From assembly GCF_000938255.1 (NCBI RefSeq), contig NZ_JYMR01000012.1, forward strand, positions 62,001 through 126,000: a stretch of 64,000 nucleotides of DNA. Direction: 5' to 3'. A program made the translations under genes and the position numbers. Positions 37,001 to 45,106 of this stretch are shown here, in pieces; position 1 is the stretch's first letter, and every line of letters starts with the position of its first letter. Below the pieces are notes generated by a model. The model made no database searches and had not been told where the DNA came from. It was given only the letters and a program-made list of their open reading frames with translations. Source of the DNA: Bradyrhizobium sp. LTSP849 (lineage in GTDB: Bacteria; Pseudomonadota; Alphaproteobacteria; Rhizobiales; Xanthobacteraceae).

Positions 37001-37282
37001 GCGGCGATCGAGGCCAGCCGGCTGCGGCTACGGCCGATCCTGATGACGTCGATGGCCTTCATCATGGGCGTGCTGCCGCTCGTGCTCTCGACCGGCGCCG
37101 GCTCTGAGATGCGGCGGGCCATGGGCGTCGCGGTGTTCTCCGGCATGATCGGCGTCACCGTGTTCGGCCTGTTCCTGACGCCGGTGTTCTACGTGCTGCT
37201 GCGCACCGTCACCGGCATGAAGCCGCTGACGCATCACACCAGCGACACCGGTGCAGCCCCGGTCCAGGGTCTTGGTCACTAG
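34094..37282 (+). CDS. RND multidrug efflux permease, HAE1 family (1062 aa)
   Basis: Twelve-helix RND transporter: FFIDRPIFAGVLSVLIFLAG in the first helix, proton-relay Asp pair in GIVVDDAIVVVENVER (helix 4) and Lys in GLSAKNAILIVEFA (helix 10), with two large periplasmic loops. ATG 34094 starts MNLSKFFIDRP, the standard HAE1 opening. It expels hydrophobic drugs or solvents with proton influx. Its stop codon shares CTAG with the convergent TauE gene (37279-37282). Confidence 0.92.
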   Translation: MNLSKFFIDRPIFAGVLSVLIFLAGLISLFAMPISEYPDVVPPSVLVRASYPGANPKVIAETVATPIEEQINGVEGMLYMSSQATTDGAMTLTVTFRLGTDPDKATQLVQNRVQQAEPRLPAVVRQLGIITKKSSPDLTMVVHLLSPNNRYDMTYLRNYAVLNVKDRLARIDGVGDVQLYGAGDYSMRVWVDPQKAAEHGLTANDIVKSIQAQNVEAAAGVVGSSPNVKGIDLQMSVNAEGRLANEEQFGDIVVKTGTRGEVVRLRDVARIELGASEYGLRSLLDNKQAVAIPIFQAPGSNALEISDHVRATMAEIKKNMPEGVSYQIVYDPTQFVRSSIEAVIHTLLEAIALVVLVVILFLQTWRASIIPLLAVPVSIVGTFAVMHLFGFSINALSLFGLVLAIGIVVDDAIVVVENVERNIEGGLSPRDATYQAMREVSGPIIAIAMVLIAVFVPLAFISGLTGQFYKQFALTIAISTVISAVNSLTLSPALSALLLKGHNEPKDRLTIVLEKSLGWFFRGFNKAFTRSSENYSGTVTKVISGKAAVMGLYVVLVGLTAFLFQQVPSGFVPGQDKQYLVGFSRLPDGAALDRTEEVIRKMSDIALTQPGVESSVAFPGLSIAGFTNSSNAGIVFSTLKPFDERKGPALSGNAIAADLNKKYAGIQEAFIAMFPPPPVNGLGTIGGFKLQIEDRAGLGYEALNEATKAFTAAMQKAPEIAGVFSSFQVNVPQLFADIDRTKALQLGVPVTEVFNTLQIYLGSYYVNDFNKFGRTYSVYVQADAPFRARADDIRQLKVRSSSGDMVPLSALLTIRQSAGPERAIRYNGFLSSDINAAAAPGFSSGQAQEVATRIAAETLPPGFAFEWTDLTYQEFIAGNSGLWVFPLAILLVFLVLAALYESLTLPLSIIMIVPMGLLAAMFGVWLSKGDNNVFTQIGLIVLVGLSAKNAILIVEFARELEFAGRTPIRAAIEASRLRLRPILMTSMAFIMGVLPLVLSTGAGSEMRRAMGVAVFSGMIGVTVFGLFLTPVFYVLLRTVTGMKPLTHHTSDTGAAPVQGLGH

Positions 37283-38016
37283 TGGGTCAAGATCAGCGAT
37301 GCGCCGGACACCAGCAGCAGAACGAGCACGGTCTTGCGAAAGACCGTCTCGTTGACCCGGTGAAACGCTATCACGCCGAGTGCTGAGCCGGCGAACAGCG
37401 CCGGCAGGCTGATCGCGAGGTCGACCAGGACCTTTGACGACAGATCCTGGTGTCCGACCAGCAGGACGATCGCGAACAGCTGCATGGCGGCGATGAACGG
37501 CTGCACCAGGCCGCGCTGCTCGCTCTTGGGCATGCCGCGCATGTCGCACCAGATGGTCGGGATCGCACCGGGCATGGCGGTCAGTCCGCCGACCAGCCCT
37601 CCGCCGAATCCGATCAGCGCAACCCAGGGCCGGCCGACGGCCTCACCGGCCGTCACCAGCGTCGGCCGCAGCAGCATGTAGGCGGCGTACAGCGCGACGA
37701 CGATTCCAAAGCCGCGCCTGAGCAGATGCGTATCGGTCGACTGCAACAGCGACACCGCAATGGGAACGCCGATCAATCCGCCGACAATCAGGAGCAGGCT
37801 GCCCTCCCAACGAATGCTGCGCCGAAGCGCCCACAGATTGGTCGCTTGCACGCCGATGCTGCACGCCATCATCAGCGGCACGGCTTCTAGCGGCTGAAAC
37901 ACGCGCAACAGGATCGCGCCGGCCACGGCGGAGAATGCGAAGCCCGAAAGCCCCGAGACGAAGGCTCCGGCGAACACGGCAACGCTGAGCAGCAGGTCGG
38001 TTGTCAAATCCGGCAC
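37279..38016 (-). CDS. TauE/SafE family membrane permease (245 aa)
   Basis: About eight membrane helices with the family's FAGAFVSGLSGFAFSAVAG at the N-terminus and GFGGGLVGGLTAMPGAIPTI at the second repeat. Members move sulfite, sulfoacetate or related anions; substrate cannot be read from the sequence. It converges on the RND permease and the two stop codons overlap in CTAG. The start is GTG 38016. Confidence 0.82.
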   Translation of the reverse strand: MPDLTTDLLLSVAVFAGAFVSGLSGFAFSAVAGAILLRVFQPLEAVPLMMACSIGVQATNLWALRRSIRWEGSLLLIVGGLIGVPIAVSLLQSTDTHLLRRGFGIVVALYAAYMLLRPTLVTAGEAVGRPWVALIGFGGGLVGGLTAMPGAIPTIWCDMRGMPKSEQRGLVQPFIAAMQLFAIVLLVGHQDLSSKVLVDLAISLPALFAGSALGVIAFHRVNETVFRKTVLVLLLVSGASLILTH

Positions 38017-38030
38017 GATGCGCCCTCCGG

Positions 38031-38264
38031 TCAGTCGTAGGGAATCGGCGATACGGGAGGCTCAGTGCTTTCCGTGCAAATCGCGGGCTCGCGCGGAAAC
38101 GACACATGCATCGCATGCGCGTGCGACCGGTCCAGCATTGCCAAACCGACCAGCTGAAGAGTGACGAGCGCCGCCGTAAGCGCCACCGCGACGATGTTGA
38201 CGTTACGCGCGTTCGAGCGTCGGGGAGCGGGCTGCGTGCTTGCGCTCATCAGATCGGTGGGCAT
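38031..38264 (-). CDS. Small single-pass membrane protein (77 aa)
   Basis: A short cytoplasmic lead (TQPAPRRSNARN) is followed by one membrane helix (VNIVAVALTAALVTLQLVGL) and a Pro-rich tail. It overlaps the 3' end of the 85-aa gene upstream by 62 bp in another frame. ATG 38264 is preferred over ATG 38306 because GAGGA stands 11 bases before it. Unknown function. Confidence 0.5.
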   Translation of the reverse strand: MPTDLMSASTQPAPRRSNARNVNIVAVALTAALVTLQLVGLAMLDRSHAHAMHVSFPREPAICTESTEPPVSPIPYD

Positions 38265-38460
38265 GTCCTGAAATATCCTCTCCGTTGCAGACAGAAATGA
38301 TTTCATTCAAAGGCGATGTTTCATACTGCGCGTCCAGCAGATGGCGGCAGCGGTACAACACGCGCCGCGCCTCGATCGCGCGCTGCTGGTGCAGCGCTGC
38401 GACCATGCGACCGACGGCGTCGTGGAACGTGTCAGCCAGGGTCCGTGACGTCGTTCGCAT
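38203..38460 (-). CDS. Small helical hypothetical protein (85 aa)
   Basis: The first 45 residues form a plausible helix (TLADTFHDAVGRMVAALHQQ, then an Arg-rich stretch). The C-terminal 30 residues overlap the next gene and look less protein-like, so the natural product may be shorter after a frameshift. No family is known. Confidence 0.45.
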   Translation of the reverse strand: MRTTSRTLADTFHDAVGRMVAALHQQRAIEARRVLYRCRHLLDAQYETSPLNEIISVCNGEDISGHAHRSDERKHAARSPTLERA

Positions 38461-38680
38461 GGCGATTTCCCTTCAACCTGCGCGAGAGAATGATCAGATT
38501 CACTTCCACTCGCTGTGAGTTGCTTCACACAAGGATCGAACGCGACGAACAAGAAATCGTGTGTCGTGTCCTAGAAGAGAACGCAGCAAATCGCGTCACC
38601 CAAACGAATGACGCGCGATAACTTTCTGATGATGAAATTGCGGGCGCTACTCTGCCGCTCTTCGCGCCACGACTGATGCG

Positions 38681-39799
38681 TCAGTGGACAAGCGGGTTGG
38701 AAAATCCTGCCGCGAGCTTGACGAGATCGGCCTGCCGGCTCGCGCCGGTCTTGGCGAACACACGATGAAGATGCGTCTTCACCGTCGTCTCGGCAATACC
38801 AAGCGCGGCCGCCGTCTCCGGCACGCCACCAACCTCGACGATCGACTGCAAGACGCGCAGCTCAGCCGGCGTCAGATCGAACGCCCGCGCGATCAATTCG
38901 CCGTAGGATTGATTGCCGAGCCCGACCTTGCGCACGAGCAACGCGCCGACGGCATCGAGCCCTCGTTCGCCGCCGTTACGCATCACGGACGCCAAAGGCA
39001 GGATATGCGCGACGTAGCGCTCTCCCTTCGGCGAGAGGAGTGGAATCGCCTGCCCTCTCGCCGTTGAAAGAGCGATTTCACCGCGCGCCGCAAAGGCATC
39101 GCGCAGCACCTGATTGGCCTCGGTGCTGCATGTGGCGAATTGGCCGGCAACAGTGCGAACGACCTCGTCGGCCGCAATCATCGCATGGCCGGCCGCATTG
39201 GCGTGCACCACGTGGCAGGAGGCATCCAGCAGGAAGATGCCGTCGGCGAGGTTGTTCAGAACATCCGCCAGTGCGCTTGCCAACGACAGTTGCGATGTGA
39301 TGGCGCGGTTGATCAGGAGCGCGCGGCTGGCGTGCGGCACGATCAGCGACAGCCGGTTCCTCATCCCGGCATCGACCATGCGCCGCCCGGTCAACACCGT
39401 CATCATCACGGGGCAGCTCGAGCTCGACTTCTCGAGCACGACATTGGCCGCATCGCTGCAACCCTGCGGCTGCATCCATTCTTGATAGAAGCGCCCGCGC
39501 CGATATTCGTCGAAATTGACGAGATCCGGAATGCTTACAATCTGGCCGTGTGGCGGCAGCACCGTCAGCGGATCGAACTTGGAATGGGTCTCGGAGTAGA
39601 GCTGGATGTAGTGCGGATCGGCCCCGCAATAATAATGCGTGACCCCGAATTTGCTGATCGAGTCCTTGGAAAACAGCCCGCAGGCCTGGCCTCCGACGAA
39701 GTCCCGAATGCCGGCGACGACGTCGTTCCACCGCGAGGGATCGAGCCCGGCATCGTAGATGGACTCGACCAGTTCAGGCAGTTTCCGGGGTCCGTGCAT
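38681..39799 (-). CDS. LuxR-type regulator with N-terminal sensor domain (372 aa)
   Basis: The C-terminus has the LuxR/GerE helix-turn-helix: FDLTPAELRVLQSIVE, then IAETTVKTHLHRVFAKTG. The middle (LADGIFLLDASCHVVHANAA) is PAS-like; the first 180 residues form an unnamed domain with EWMQPQGCSDAANVV. There is no autoinducer-synthase neighbour, so a quorum role is not implied. It is a paralogue of the regulator at 41451: same domain order and closely similar HTH, with the pattern YDAGLDPSRWN against YDAAVDPAQRN at the start. Confidence 0.8.
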   Translation of the reverse strand: MHGPRKLPELVESIYDAGLDPSRWNDVVAGIRDFVGGQACGLFSKDSISKFGVTHYYCGADPHYIQLYSETHSKFDPLTVLPPHGQIVSIPDLVNFDEYRRGRFYQEWMQPQGCSDAANVVLEKSSSSCPVMMTVLTGRRMVDAGMRNRLSLIVPHASRALLINRAITSQLSLASALADVLNNLADGIFLLDASCHVVHANAAGHAMIAADEVVRTVAGQFATCSTEANQVLRDAFAARGEIALSTARGQAIPLLSPKGERYVAHILPLASVMRNGGERGLDAVGALLVRKVGLGNQSYGELIARAFDLTPAELRVLQSIVEVGGVPETAAALGIAETTVKTHLHRVFAKTGASRQADLVKLAAGFSNPLVH

Positions 39800-39916
39800 G
39801 GCTACAAATAGCTTCTGTGATCAATGCCGGGAAGCATAGCACAACCAAAGCCTGCGGCATCCTCCGATCGGATGAGGCGCCGGCCGGGCGGATGGCCCGG
39901 CCGGCACGCGTCGCAT

Positions 39917-40162
39917 TCAAGTATCCCAGCCTGCCCTCTCCGCGCTCTCCGACCACACCGCGGCGCGATAGATCTCGCGCCCGCCGGCATCCCTCACGCG
40001 GATCCAGGCGTCGCGGTCGCGCAAATCGTCACGCCAGACGAAGAGATGCCTCGCCATCTCGTCGGCCACCACAAATGTCGCCTTGGTATGTTCGAACACC
40101 ATGCCGCCGGGATCGATCTTCACGACATTGCCGACCAAAAGGTCGAAGAAGAAACGGCGCAT
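39917..40162 (-). CDS. DUF6894 family small protein (81 aa)
   Basis: Starts MRRFFFDLLVGNVVKIDPGG and ends in RDAWIRVRDAGGREIYRAAV, the beta-strand pattern of DUF6894, a family abundant in Bradyrhizobium with no known role. It stands alone between the LuxR and AraC genes. Confidence 0.7.
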   Translation of the reverse strand: MRRFFFDLLVGNVVKIDPGGMVFEHTKATFVVADEMARHLFVWRDDLRDRDAWIRVRDAGGREIYRAAVWSESAERAGWDT

Positions 40163-40245
40163 TCAACACTCCGACGGACGGCGCCGCACGCAATACTGAG
40201 TCATGACTTCACGATCAAGGATCATGTCAAAACGCCGGAGCGCGA

Positions 40246-41220
40246 TCACTCCACCGTGCCGCTCCTGACGTCGCTTGGCGTGGCGCCATAGGCCCGCCGG
40301 AAACAGCGGTTGAAATAAGAGAGATCGCCGAAGCCGACGTCGTAGGCGATCGAAGAGACCGGACGCTCGACGAATTCCGGGTCGCGCAACATGCGGTGGG
40401 CGCGCTTGAGACGCTGCACGATCAGAAAGGACGAGAACGTCTTGCCATCGGCCTCGAACAGGCGCTGGAGATAGCGCGGTGTGACGCCCAGTTCCTGTGC
40501 AACGGTCGCAACCGACAGGTCCTGCCGCCAGCAATTGTTGGCGATGAGGAATTTTGCTTTGCGTAGCCGGGCCGCCTTGACACCTCGCCGTCCTGCGATC
40601 TCGAGAGCTTCATCGGTCGGGTCGAGCACGAGCGCCAGCAGGTCATGCAGATGTCCTACGGCAAGCCGACGGAGCGCAGGTATCGCCAGAGCCTCTTCTC
40701 TGACCAGGGCAGCCGCGTAGTCGACGAGCAACCGGGCTCCAGCGGCGCCCTCCGGCGTGAGCTGCATCACCGCATCATCGACATCCACGATCATCGGCGC
40801 CAGGACCCGCCTCGGTACGCGCAAGGAGAGACAATCTCCAGGCGACAATCGCTCGAGGGTCATGACATCTTCAGCACTCGTCAACGCCGCGTCTCCCGGC
40901 TGAAGCAGCAAATCACGTCCTCGCGCAGATATCCCGATCGCTCCCGATCGATTCACGACCAGAGCAAGGCTGTCGTCGCCGTCAACAATCAGTTGCTTCG
41001 TGCGAATGAGCCTGGCTCCAAACAACGTTCCAATCATCAGTTGCGCTTCCGGCAGGGCATGTGAGGTGAAGCGCGCCTCGAACGGCTTCCCTTCTTTTGC
41101 GTTGATCTCCGCCTTCACCACTCCGCGGCGGTAGAATTCCCGCAGCATCGTGACACGTTCGCCCTCGGGAACGTCGTTTGTCGAAACATTGAGAATAGAA
41201 AAATCATCATTGCCGTTCAC
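40246..41220 (-). CDS. AraC-family transcriptional regulator (324 aa)
   Basis: C-terminal AraC double helix-turn-helix: SVATVAQELGVTPRYLQRLF and SSIAYDVGFGDLSYFNRCFR with the RAYGATPSDVR ending. The N-terminal 210 residues are an AraC-binding-like beta domain. GGAGAG six bases before GTG 41220 marks the start; the frame is open 18 codons further up. It lies between two paralogous LuxR genes and could control a nearby or distant catabolic gene. Confidence 0.85.
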   Translation of the reverse strand: MNGNDDFSILNVSTNDVPEGERVTMLREFYRRGVVKAEINAKEGKPFEARFTSHALPEAQLMIGTLFGARLIRTKQLIVDGDDSLALVVNRSGAIGISARGRDLLLQPGDAALTSAEDVMTLERLSPGDCLSLRVPRRVLAPMIVDVDDAVMQLTPEGAAGARLLVDYAAALVREEALAIPALRRLAVGHLHDLLALVLDPTDEALEIAGRRGVKAARLRKAKFLIANNCWRQDLSVATVAQELGVTPRYLQRLFEADGKTFSSFLIVQRLKRAHRMLRDPEFVERPVSSIAYDVGFGDLSYFNRCFRRAYGATPSDVRSGTVE

Positions 41221-41450
41221 TGCAATCTCTCCCAAGACGAGCAGGTTCGGCCACGCGCTGTTGTTTCCTCGCACTCGTATCCGGTGCCATCGCGCATTGT
41301 CTTGGTGGCGCGTATTGCTCTTCTCATTTCAAGAAACGCTACATACGAAAGTATCAAATGATACGCGTCATACGTTCGGAGGACGCGCCCGCCTTGTTCA
41401 TCACAATGGATTGAGATTGCGCTAATTCGCGGCGCGCGATGTGAAATGGA

Positions 41451-42605
41451 TCACACGATATCGTCAGTGCCGGTCCGCTGTGCGAACGGCACGGCAAAGC
41501 CGGCGGCGATCTTCACGAGATCCGCCTGCCTGCCGGCACCGGTCTTTTCGAACAGGCGACCGAGATGCGTCTTCACCGTCGTCTCGGCGATGCCGAGTTT
41601 TGCCGCGATGTCCGGAACCCCACCGAATTCGACGATCGCCATCAGCACGCGGAGTTCCGACGGTGTCAGCCTGAACGCTGCCGCGATCGCTTCCGGTGCG
41701 AGCAGAGGCAGCATCGAAGCCTTTTGCAGAAACAGCACCGTGGCTGCGCTATCTCGTTGCAGGCTGCGCTGGTGCGCAAGGGGAAAGGCGTGGACCAGAT
41801 AGTGCTGACCGTCGACTGATGTCATGAGATCGATCCGGCGGCGACCGTTCGAACGGGCTCCGCCATCAGCGATGACATCGAACAGGCCGCGGAATATTTT
41901 GTCTGCCTGGGTGTTACGGGCCACAATGCGATCGCCGACGATCGCAAGCAGATCGCCGTCGACAAACAGCTGCCGGCAGGATGCGTTGGCATGGACGACC
42001 CGCCCCTCCGCGTCGAGCAGGCAGATCGCCGTGCTCAAGCCGTCGAGGACATCAGCAAGGTCCTCGACGGTATGGGAGCGCGCCCTGATCTGCCGGCCCA
42101 TGACTCGCGAGCGCTGGATGTGCGGCGCAAGCAGCCGCATGCGCTCGCGCATCGCGTCATCGACGGTTCCTCGCGACCGACCGCGCATCACCTGGAGAAC
42201 CGTCGTACGCGCATTCGATCGCTCGAGCGTGACGGTCGCGAGGTCGACTGCGCCCTGTGGTTCCACCCACTCGCGATAGAAGCTCGTCGCCAAGAAATCC
42301 GAATAGGGCATGATATCGGTCACACCGATGGCCTGCTCACCGGCAAGATCGAGGTGCCGATCGAGCAGCGGATCGAGCTCCACATATCGATCGCGGTAGA
42401 GCTGGCGAAAGCGGGACTCCGTTCCAAAATGCTGGTGGATCTCGATCGAGAGCCTGGCTGCGTCCCGCGAGAGAATGGTCACGGCCGACCCGCCGACGAA
42501 ACCCGCGACCTGTTCCAGTGCGGCATTTCGCTGCGCCGGATCAACCGCCGCATCGTAGATGTCGCCGACGAGAGACGAGAACCTGTGCGCTTCGAGGATC
42601 GTCAT
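41451..42605 (-). CDS. LuxR-type regulator, paralogue of the 38681 gene (384 aa)
   Basis: The HTH at the C-terminus reads FRLTPSELRVLMAIVE and IAETTVKTHLGRLFEKTG, very close to the other LuxR gene here. The N-terminal domain shares REWVEPQGAVDLATVTLE with it, and the centre has LSTAICLLDAEGRVVHANAS. The ligand is unknown. The intergenic DNA downstream of its stop (GTATCAAATGATAC, 41351-41364) lies before the AraC gene. Confidence 0.8.
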   Translation of the reverse strand: MTILEAHRFSSLVGDIYDAAVDPAQRNAALEQVAGFVGGSAVTILSRDAARLSIEIHQHFGTESRFRQLYRDRYVELDPLLDRHLDLAGEQAIGVTDIMPYSDFLATSFYREWVEPQGAVDLATVTLERSNARTTVLQVMRGRSRGTVDDAMRERMRLLAPHIQRSRVMGRQIRARSHTVEDLADVLDGLSTAICLLDAEGRVVHANASCRQLFVDGDLLAIVGDRIVARNTQADKIFRGLFDVIADGGARSNGRRRIDLMTSVDGQHYLVHAFPLAHQRSLQRDSAATVLFLQKASMLPLLAPEAIAAAFRLTPSELRVLMAIVEFGGVPDIAAKLGIAETTVKTHLGRLFEKTGAGRQADLVKIAAGFAVPFAQRTGTDDIV

Positions 42606-42899
42606 CGGCCGGACGACGCGATCTGGGTGGTGCCCCGGCGATACCTGCGCGGTCTCGCGCTGCGGGGGCTAACGAAGGAGACAGACGGACCGACTGTCGT
42701 CCACGACGAAGAAAATACGTCAGAGAAAAATGCTGGAATCTCGAACATCGTCCTTGGGTAACGTCAACCGGAGGGTGCGGCTTGGACGTATGCGCCAAAG
42801 ACTAGGATAAATGCGAACAGCGCGCGGGCTGTGTGCTGTGGGTCACGCGCCCGGCGCGCTGCCGGCTTGCTCAATCGCGCTCGCTGCGCGGGCAGCACT

Positions 42900-43397
42900 T
42901 TATTTCCGGTTTTCCTCGCAGAACTTCAGCGCGGCGAGTGCTTCGCCGGCGCGCGGAATCTGCATCTCGATGCTGTCGTCGTCATCGTCCTCGAAATCGA
43001 GCGTGAGACGCTTGGCCTTCGACAGCCGGTCCATGATGGATTGATCGTATTCGAAGATGCCGCGCACGGTGGTCTTGTCCATGACCTCCCACTTCGCCTT
43101 CGACATGATGTCGGAATCATCGGTGCCGACGTCAGCCTTGAGTATCTCGCCGACCTTGTCCCACTCCCAGCCGTCATAGATCATCACGATCACGATCGCC
43201 TTGTCGGAATAGGTGATGACGATGACGTAGTCGCGGTTCTCGTCGTCCTTGTCCTTGTAGCCGCGGCTCGCATTGCAGTGGGTGTCCTGGCCGCGCTTCT
43301 CGATGCTCCAGTCGCCGACCTTGGATTGTTGCGCGAGCGCAGGCCCGGCGCTCAAGGCGCCTGTAAGCAGCGCAGCAGCAAAAAGGAATCGTCTCAT
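42900..43397 (-). CDS. Periplasmic hypothetical protein (165 aa)
   Basis: A clear signal peptide (RRFLFAAALLTGALSAGPALA-Q) gives a mature acidic protein with an even beta-rich pattern (KVGDWSIEKRGQDTHC, YVIVITYSDKAIVIVMIYDG) and a run DFEDDDDDSIEM near the end. The opening VGDWSI resembles invasion-associated protein B (IalB) family members, but the match is weak. ATG 43397 is chosen as the codon that begins the signal peptide; the frame is open much further up only as shadow. Confidence 0.65.
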   Translation of the reverse strand: MRRFLFAAALLTGALSAGPALAQQSKVGDWSIEKRGQDTHCNASRGYKDKDDENRDYVIVITYSDKAIVIVMIYDGWEWDKVGEILKADVGTDDSDIMSKAKWEVMDKTTVRGIFEYDQSIMDRLSKAKRLTLDFEDDDDDSIEMQIPRAGEALAALKFCEENRK

Positions 43398-43495
43398 GTC
43401 AGCCTCCAGCGTTTTCCCCGGGCCAAGCTGACCACCTCTCCCGGCGGGCCGCAAGGCCATCAGCCGGCTGATGGCGGTGACCGGCGCGAACCGCC

Positions 43496-43942
43496 CTAGC
43501 CGCGCCGCGGCACGATAGCGATCGGGGTGAAGGTGTAAACCTCCTCGCCGTTCTGGTTGAACATCGTCCATTTCACCAGTGCGATGCCTTGCGGCTTCGA
43601 TTTCGACGGCGTCAGGCTCATGACCTCGCCAACCAGATGCAGCCGGTCATTCGGCCGCACCGGAAGCATCCAGCGCAGTCCGTCAACGCCCGCCCCGATC
43701 AGCGGGTGCGGGCCGAAGGGCCGGGTCTGGACCGCGAGATTCATGGCGATGGAAGCGGTGTGCCATCCCGACGCAGCCAGCCCCTTGAACAGGGTCTGTT
43801 GGGCGGCCTCTTGGTCGAGGTGCATCGGCTGCGGATCGAACTCGGCTGCGAAGCGCTTGATGTCGGCCTCGGTGACCGCAACCTCGGGGGATTCGAAGCG
43901 CATTCCGACGGTGAGATCGTCGAACCACTCGACCTGTGCCAT
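43496..43942 (-). CDS. MaoC-like hydratase/dehydratase (148 aa)
   Basis: Single hot-dog domain with FAAEFDPQPMHLDQEAA, the (R)-specific enoyl-CoA hydratase catalytic Asp/His region, and SGWHTASIAMNL. Such enzymes hydrate short- or medium-chain enoyl-CoA. ATG 43942 starts MAQVEWFDDL. Monocistronic as far as the sequence shows. Confidence 0.8.
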   Translation of the reverse strand: MAQVEWFDDLTVGMRFESPEVAVTEADIKRFAAEFDPQPMHLDQEAAQQTLFKGLAASGWHTASIAMNLAVQTRPFGPHPLIGAGVDGLRWMLPVRPNDRLHLVGEVMSLTPSKSKPQGIALVKWTMFNQNGEEVYTFTPIAIVPRRG

Positions 43943-44138
43943 TATTTTGCCTCGAAATATGATGCGCCGCCCGCGCGACGCGCACGGCCAAAGGGACAAA
44001 CTGACAGCGGGATGTAGCGGGTCGACCGCTCAGAAACCAGCCCCGGTTCCCCGCGAAACCCCTTTCCCAAATCGACGAAACACGCCTGAAACAAAGCGGC
44101 CGCTATGCTGTTGTCAAAATTAAACAGGGACGGCCACC

Positions 44139-44222
44139 ATGCAATTCCTCCTCGATCTCATCCGGGATTACTCCTGCTGCCAGCATCTCGTCGCCCAGTC
44201 GCTTGGGGAGGACGCGCTATGA
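44139..44222 (+). CDS. Micro-ORF 1, coupled to micro-ORF 2 (27 aa)
   Basis: Begins MQFLLDLIRDY and contains SCCQHLVAQSL. AGGGA nine bases before the ATG is a fair ribosome site. The TGA stop overlaps the ATG of the next ORF (ATGA, 44219-44222). It is too short for most gene finders. Amphipathic helix with two Cys; function unknown. Confidence 0.45.
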   Translation: MQFLLDLIRDYSCCQHLVAQSLGEDAL

Positions 44223-44311
44223 TCGAACTGATCTCAGCCGTTCTCGCGCTTTGCAGCATCGGTGTCTTCGCAGCGCACGCGCTGGACGCGTATCGGACCA
44301 CGCACCTCTGA
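44219..44311 (+). CDS. Micro-ORF 2, small membrane peptide (30 aa)
   Basis: GGGGAGGA eight bases before the ATG is the strongest ribosome site in this area. The peptide is one membrane helix (ISAVLALCSIGVFAAHALDA) with a short polar tail. Small peptides like this recur in Bradyrhizobium as I recall. Coupled to micro-ORF 1 by ATGA. Confidence 0.5.
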   Translation: MIELISAVLALCSIGVFAAHALDAYRTTHL

Positions 44312-44337
44312 TCGGGCCGGCTCGCCGGCCCCCAGCG

Positions 44338-44760
44338 CTAAAACGGCCGCCGGTAAAAATGCTCCGAATGCGTTGCCGGCGGAAACCGGTTCGCGAGCGC
44401 CAACGCCCCCTTCTCGTCCGTCTCGAGCGCGATCTTCTGCGCCAGCATGACGTCGCCCGGCACGAGGAAGCCTGAGGGGACGAAGCACCATCCCATCGTC
44501 GCCATCCCGGCATCGTCGATCTCGTGGACGTTGGCGGCTGTGCCGTAGTGAATGCGGTATCGCTTGCCGGTGTCGCAGCCGATGACGTCAAAATGCCGGT
44601 GCTGCTCGAATTGTGCGCGCTGCTCCGGCGACAGCCATTCGGACAAAAGCCGGCGGCCGCGAGCGTCGGGCGTGTTCTCGCCAAAGAAGCGCCGGTAGAG
44701 TTCGCGGAGCGCGTGCAGGCGCGCTCGCGCCGGCGCGCGGAGCCTGAATGCCGCGATCAT
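44338..44760 (-). CDS. Hypothetical protein (140 aa)
   Basis: An Arg-rich N-terminal helix is followed by LLSEWLSPEQRAQFEQHRHF, DTGKRYRIHYG and GWCFVPSGFLVPGDVMLAQK. The layout suggests a compact beta domain. No family name comes to mind. It starts 12 bp after the 73-aa gene, in the same direction, so they are likely cotranscribed. Confidence 0.65.
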   Translation of the reverse strand: MIAAFRLRAPARARLHALRELYRRFFGENTPDARGRRLLSEWLSPEQRAQFEQHRHFDVIGCDTGKRYRIHYGTAANVHEIDDAGMATMGWCFVPSGFLVPGDVMLAQKIALETDEKGALALANRFPPATHSEHFYRRPF

Positions 44761-44772
44761 GAGCAGTTCAGA

Positions 44773-44994
44773 TCAACCGCCGACCAGGCGGGGATAGAAC
44801 AGCGTCTCATGCGCGGTCGGGTCGAACGATCTGATCCGGGTGACTTCGCCGGGCCCGGTTCGGAGCGCGGCAGTGAAGCCTATTCCGGTCAGCTCCCGAA
44901 AGCGTTGTTCGGCCCGCGCCAACGCTTCGGCATTCTCAGGATCAAACTCGTGCCGCGTATCGCCGGTCTGGTCCATCACGATCTGGGTAGCCAT
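44773..44994 (-). CDS. Small hypothetical protein (73 aa)
   Basis: Begins MATQIVMDQTGDTRHEFDPE and is acidic, with AEQRFRELTGIGFTAAL and RSFDPTAHETLFYPR; the TAHETLF stretch suggests a folded domain. ATG 44994 is preferred over the open frame to 45009. Pairs with the 140-aa gene downstream. Confidence 0.65.
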   Translation of the reverse strand: MATQIVMDQTGDTRHEFDPENAEALARAEQRFRELTGIGFTAALRTGPGEVTRIRSFDPTAHETLFYPRLVGG

Positions 44995-45106
44995 GTTGAG
45001 TCTCCTCATGCCCAGCCCTTAACTTGATCAAAGCAAACCTCGTGCCGTCAGTTCCTGATAGCAACAACTTTCTCACCTGCAGTCCAGTCACGCCTTGCGG
45101 AGCCAG

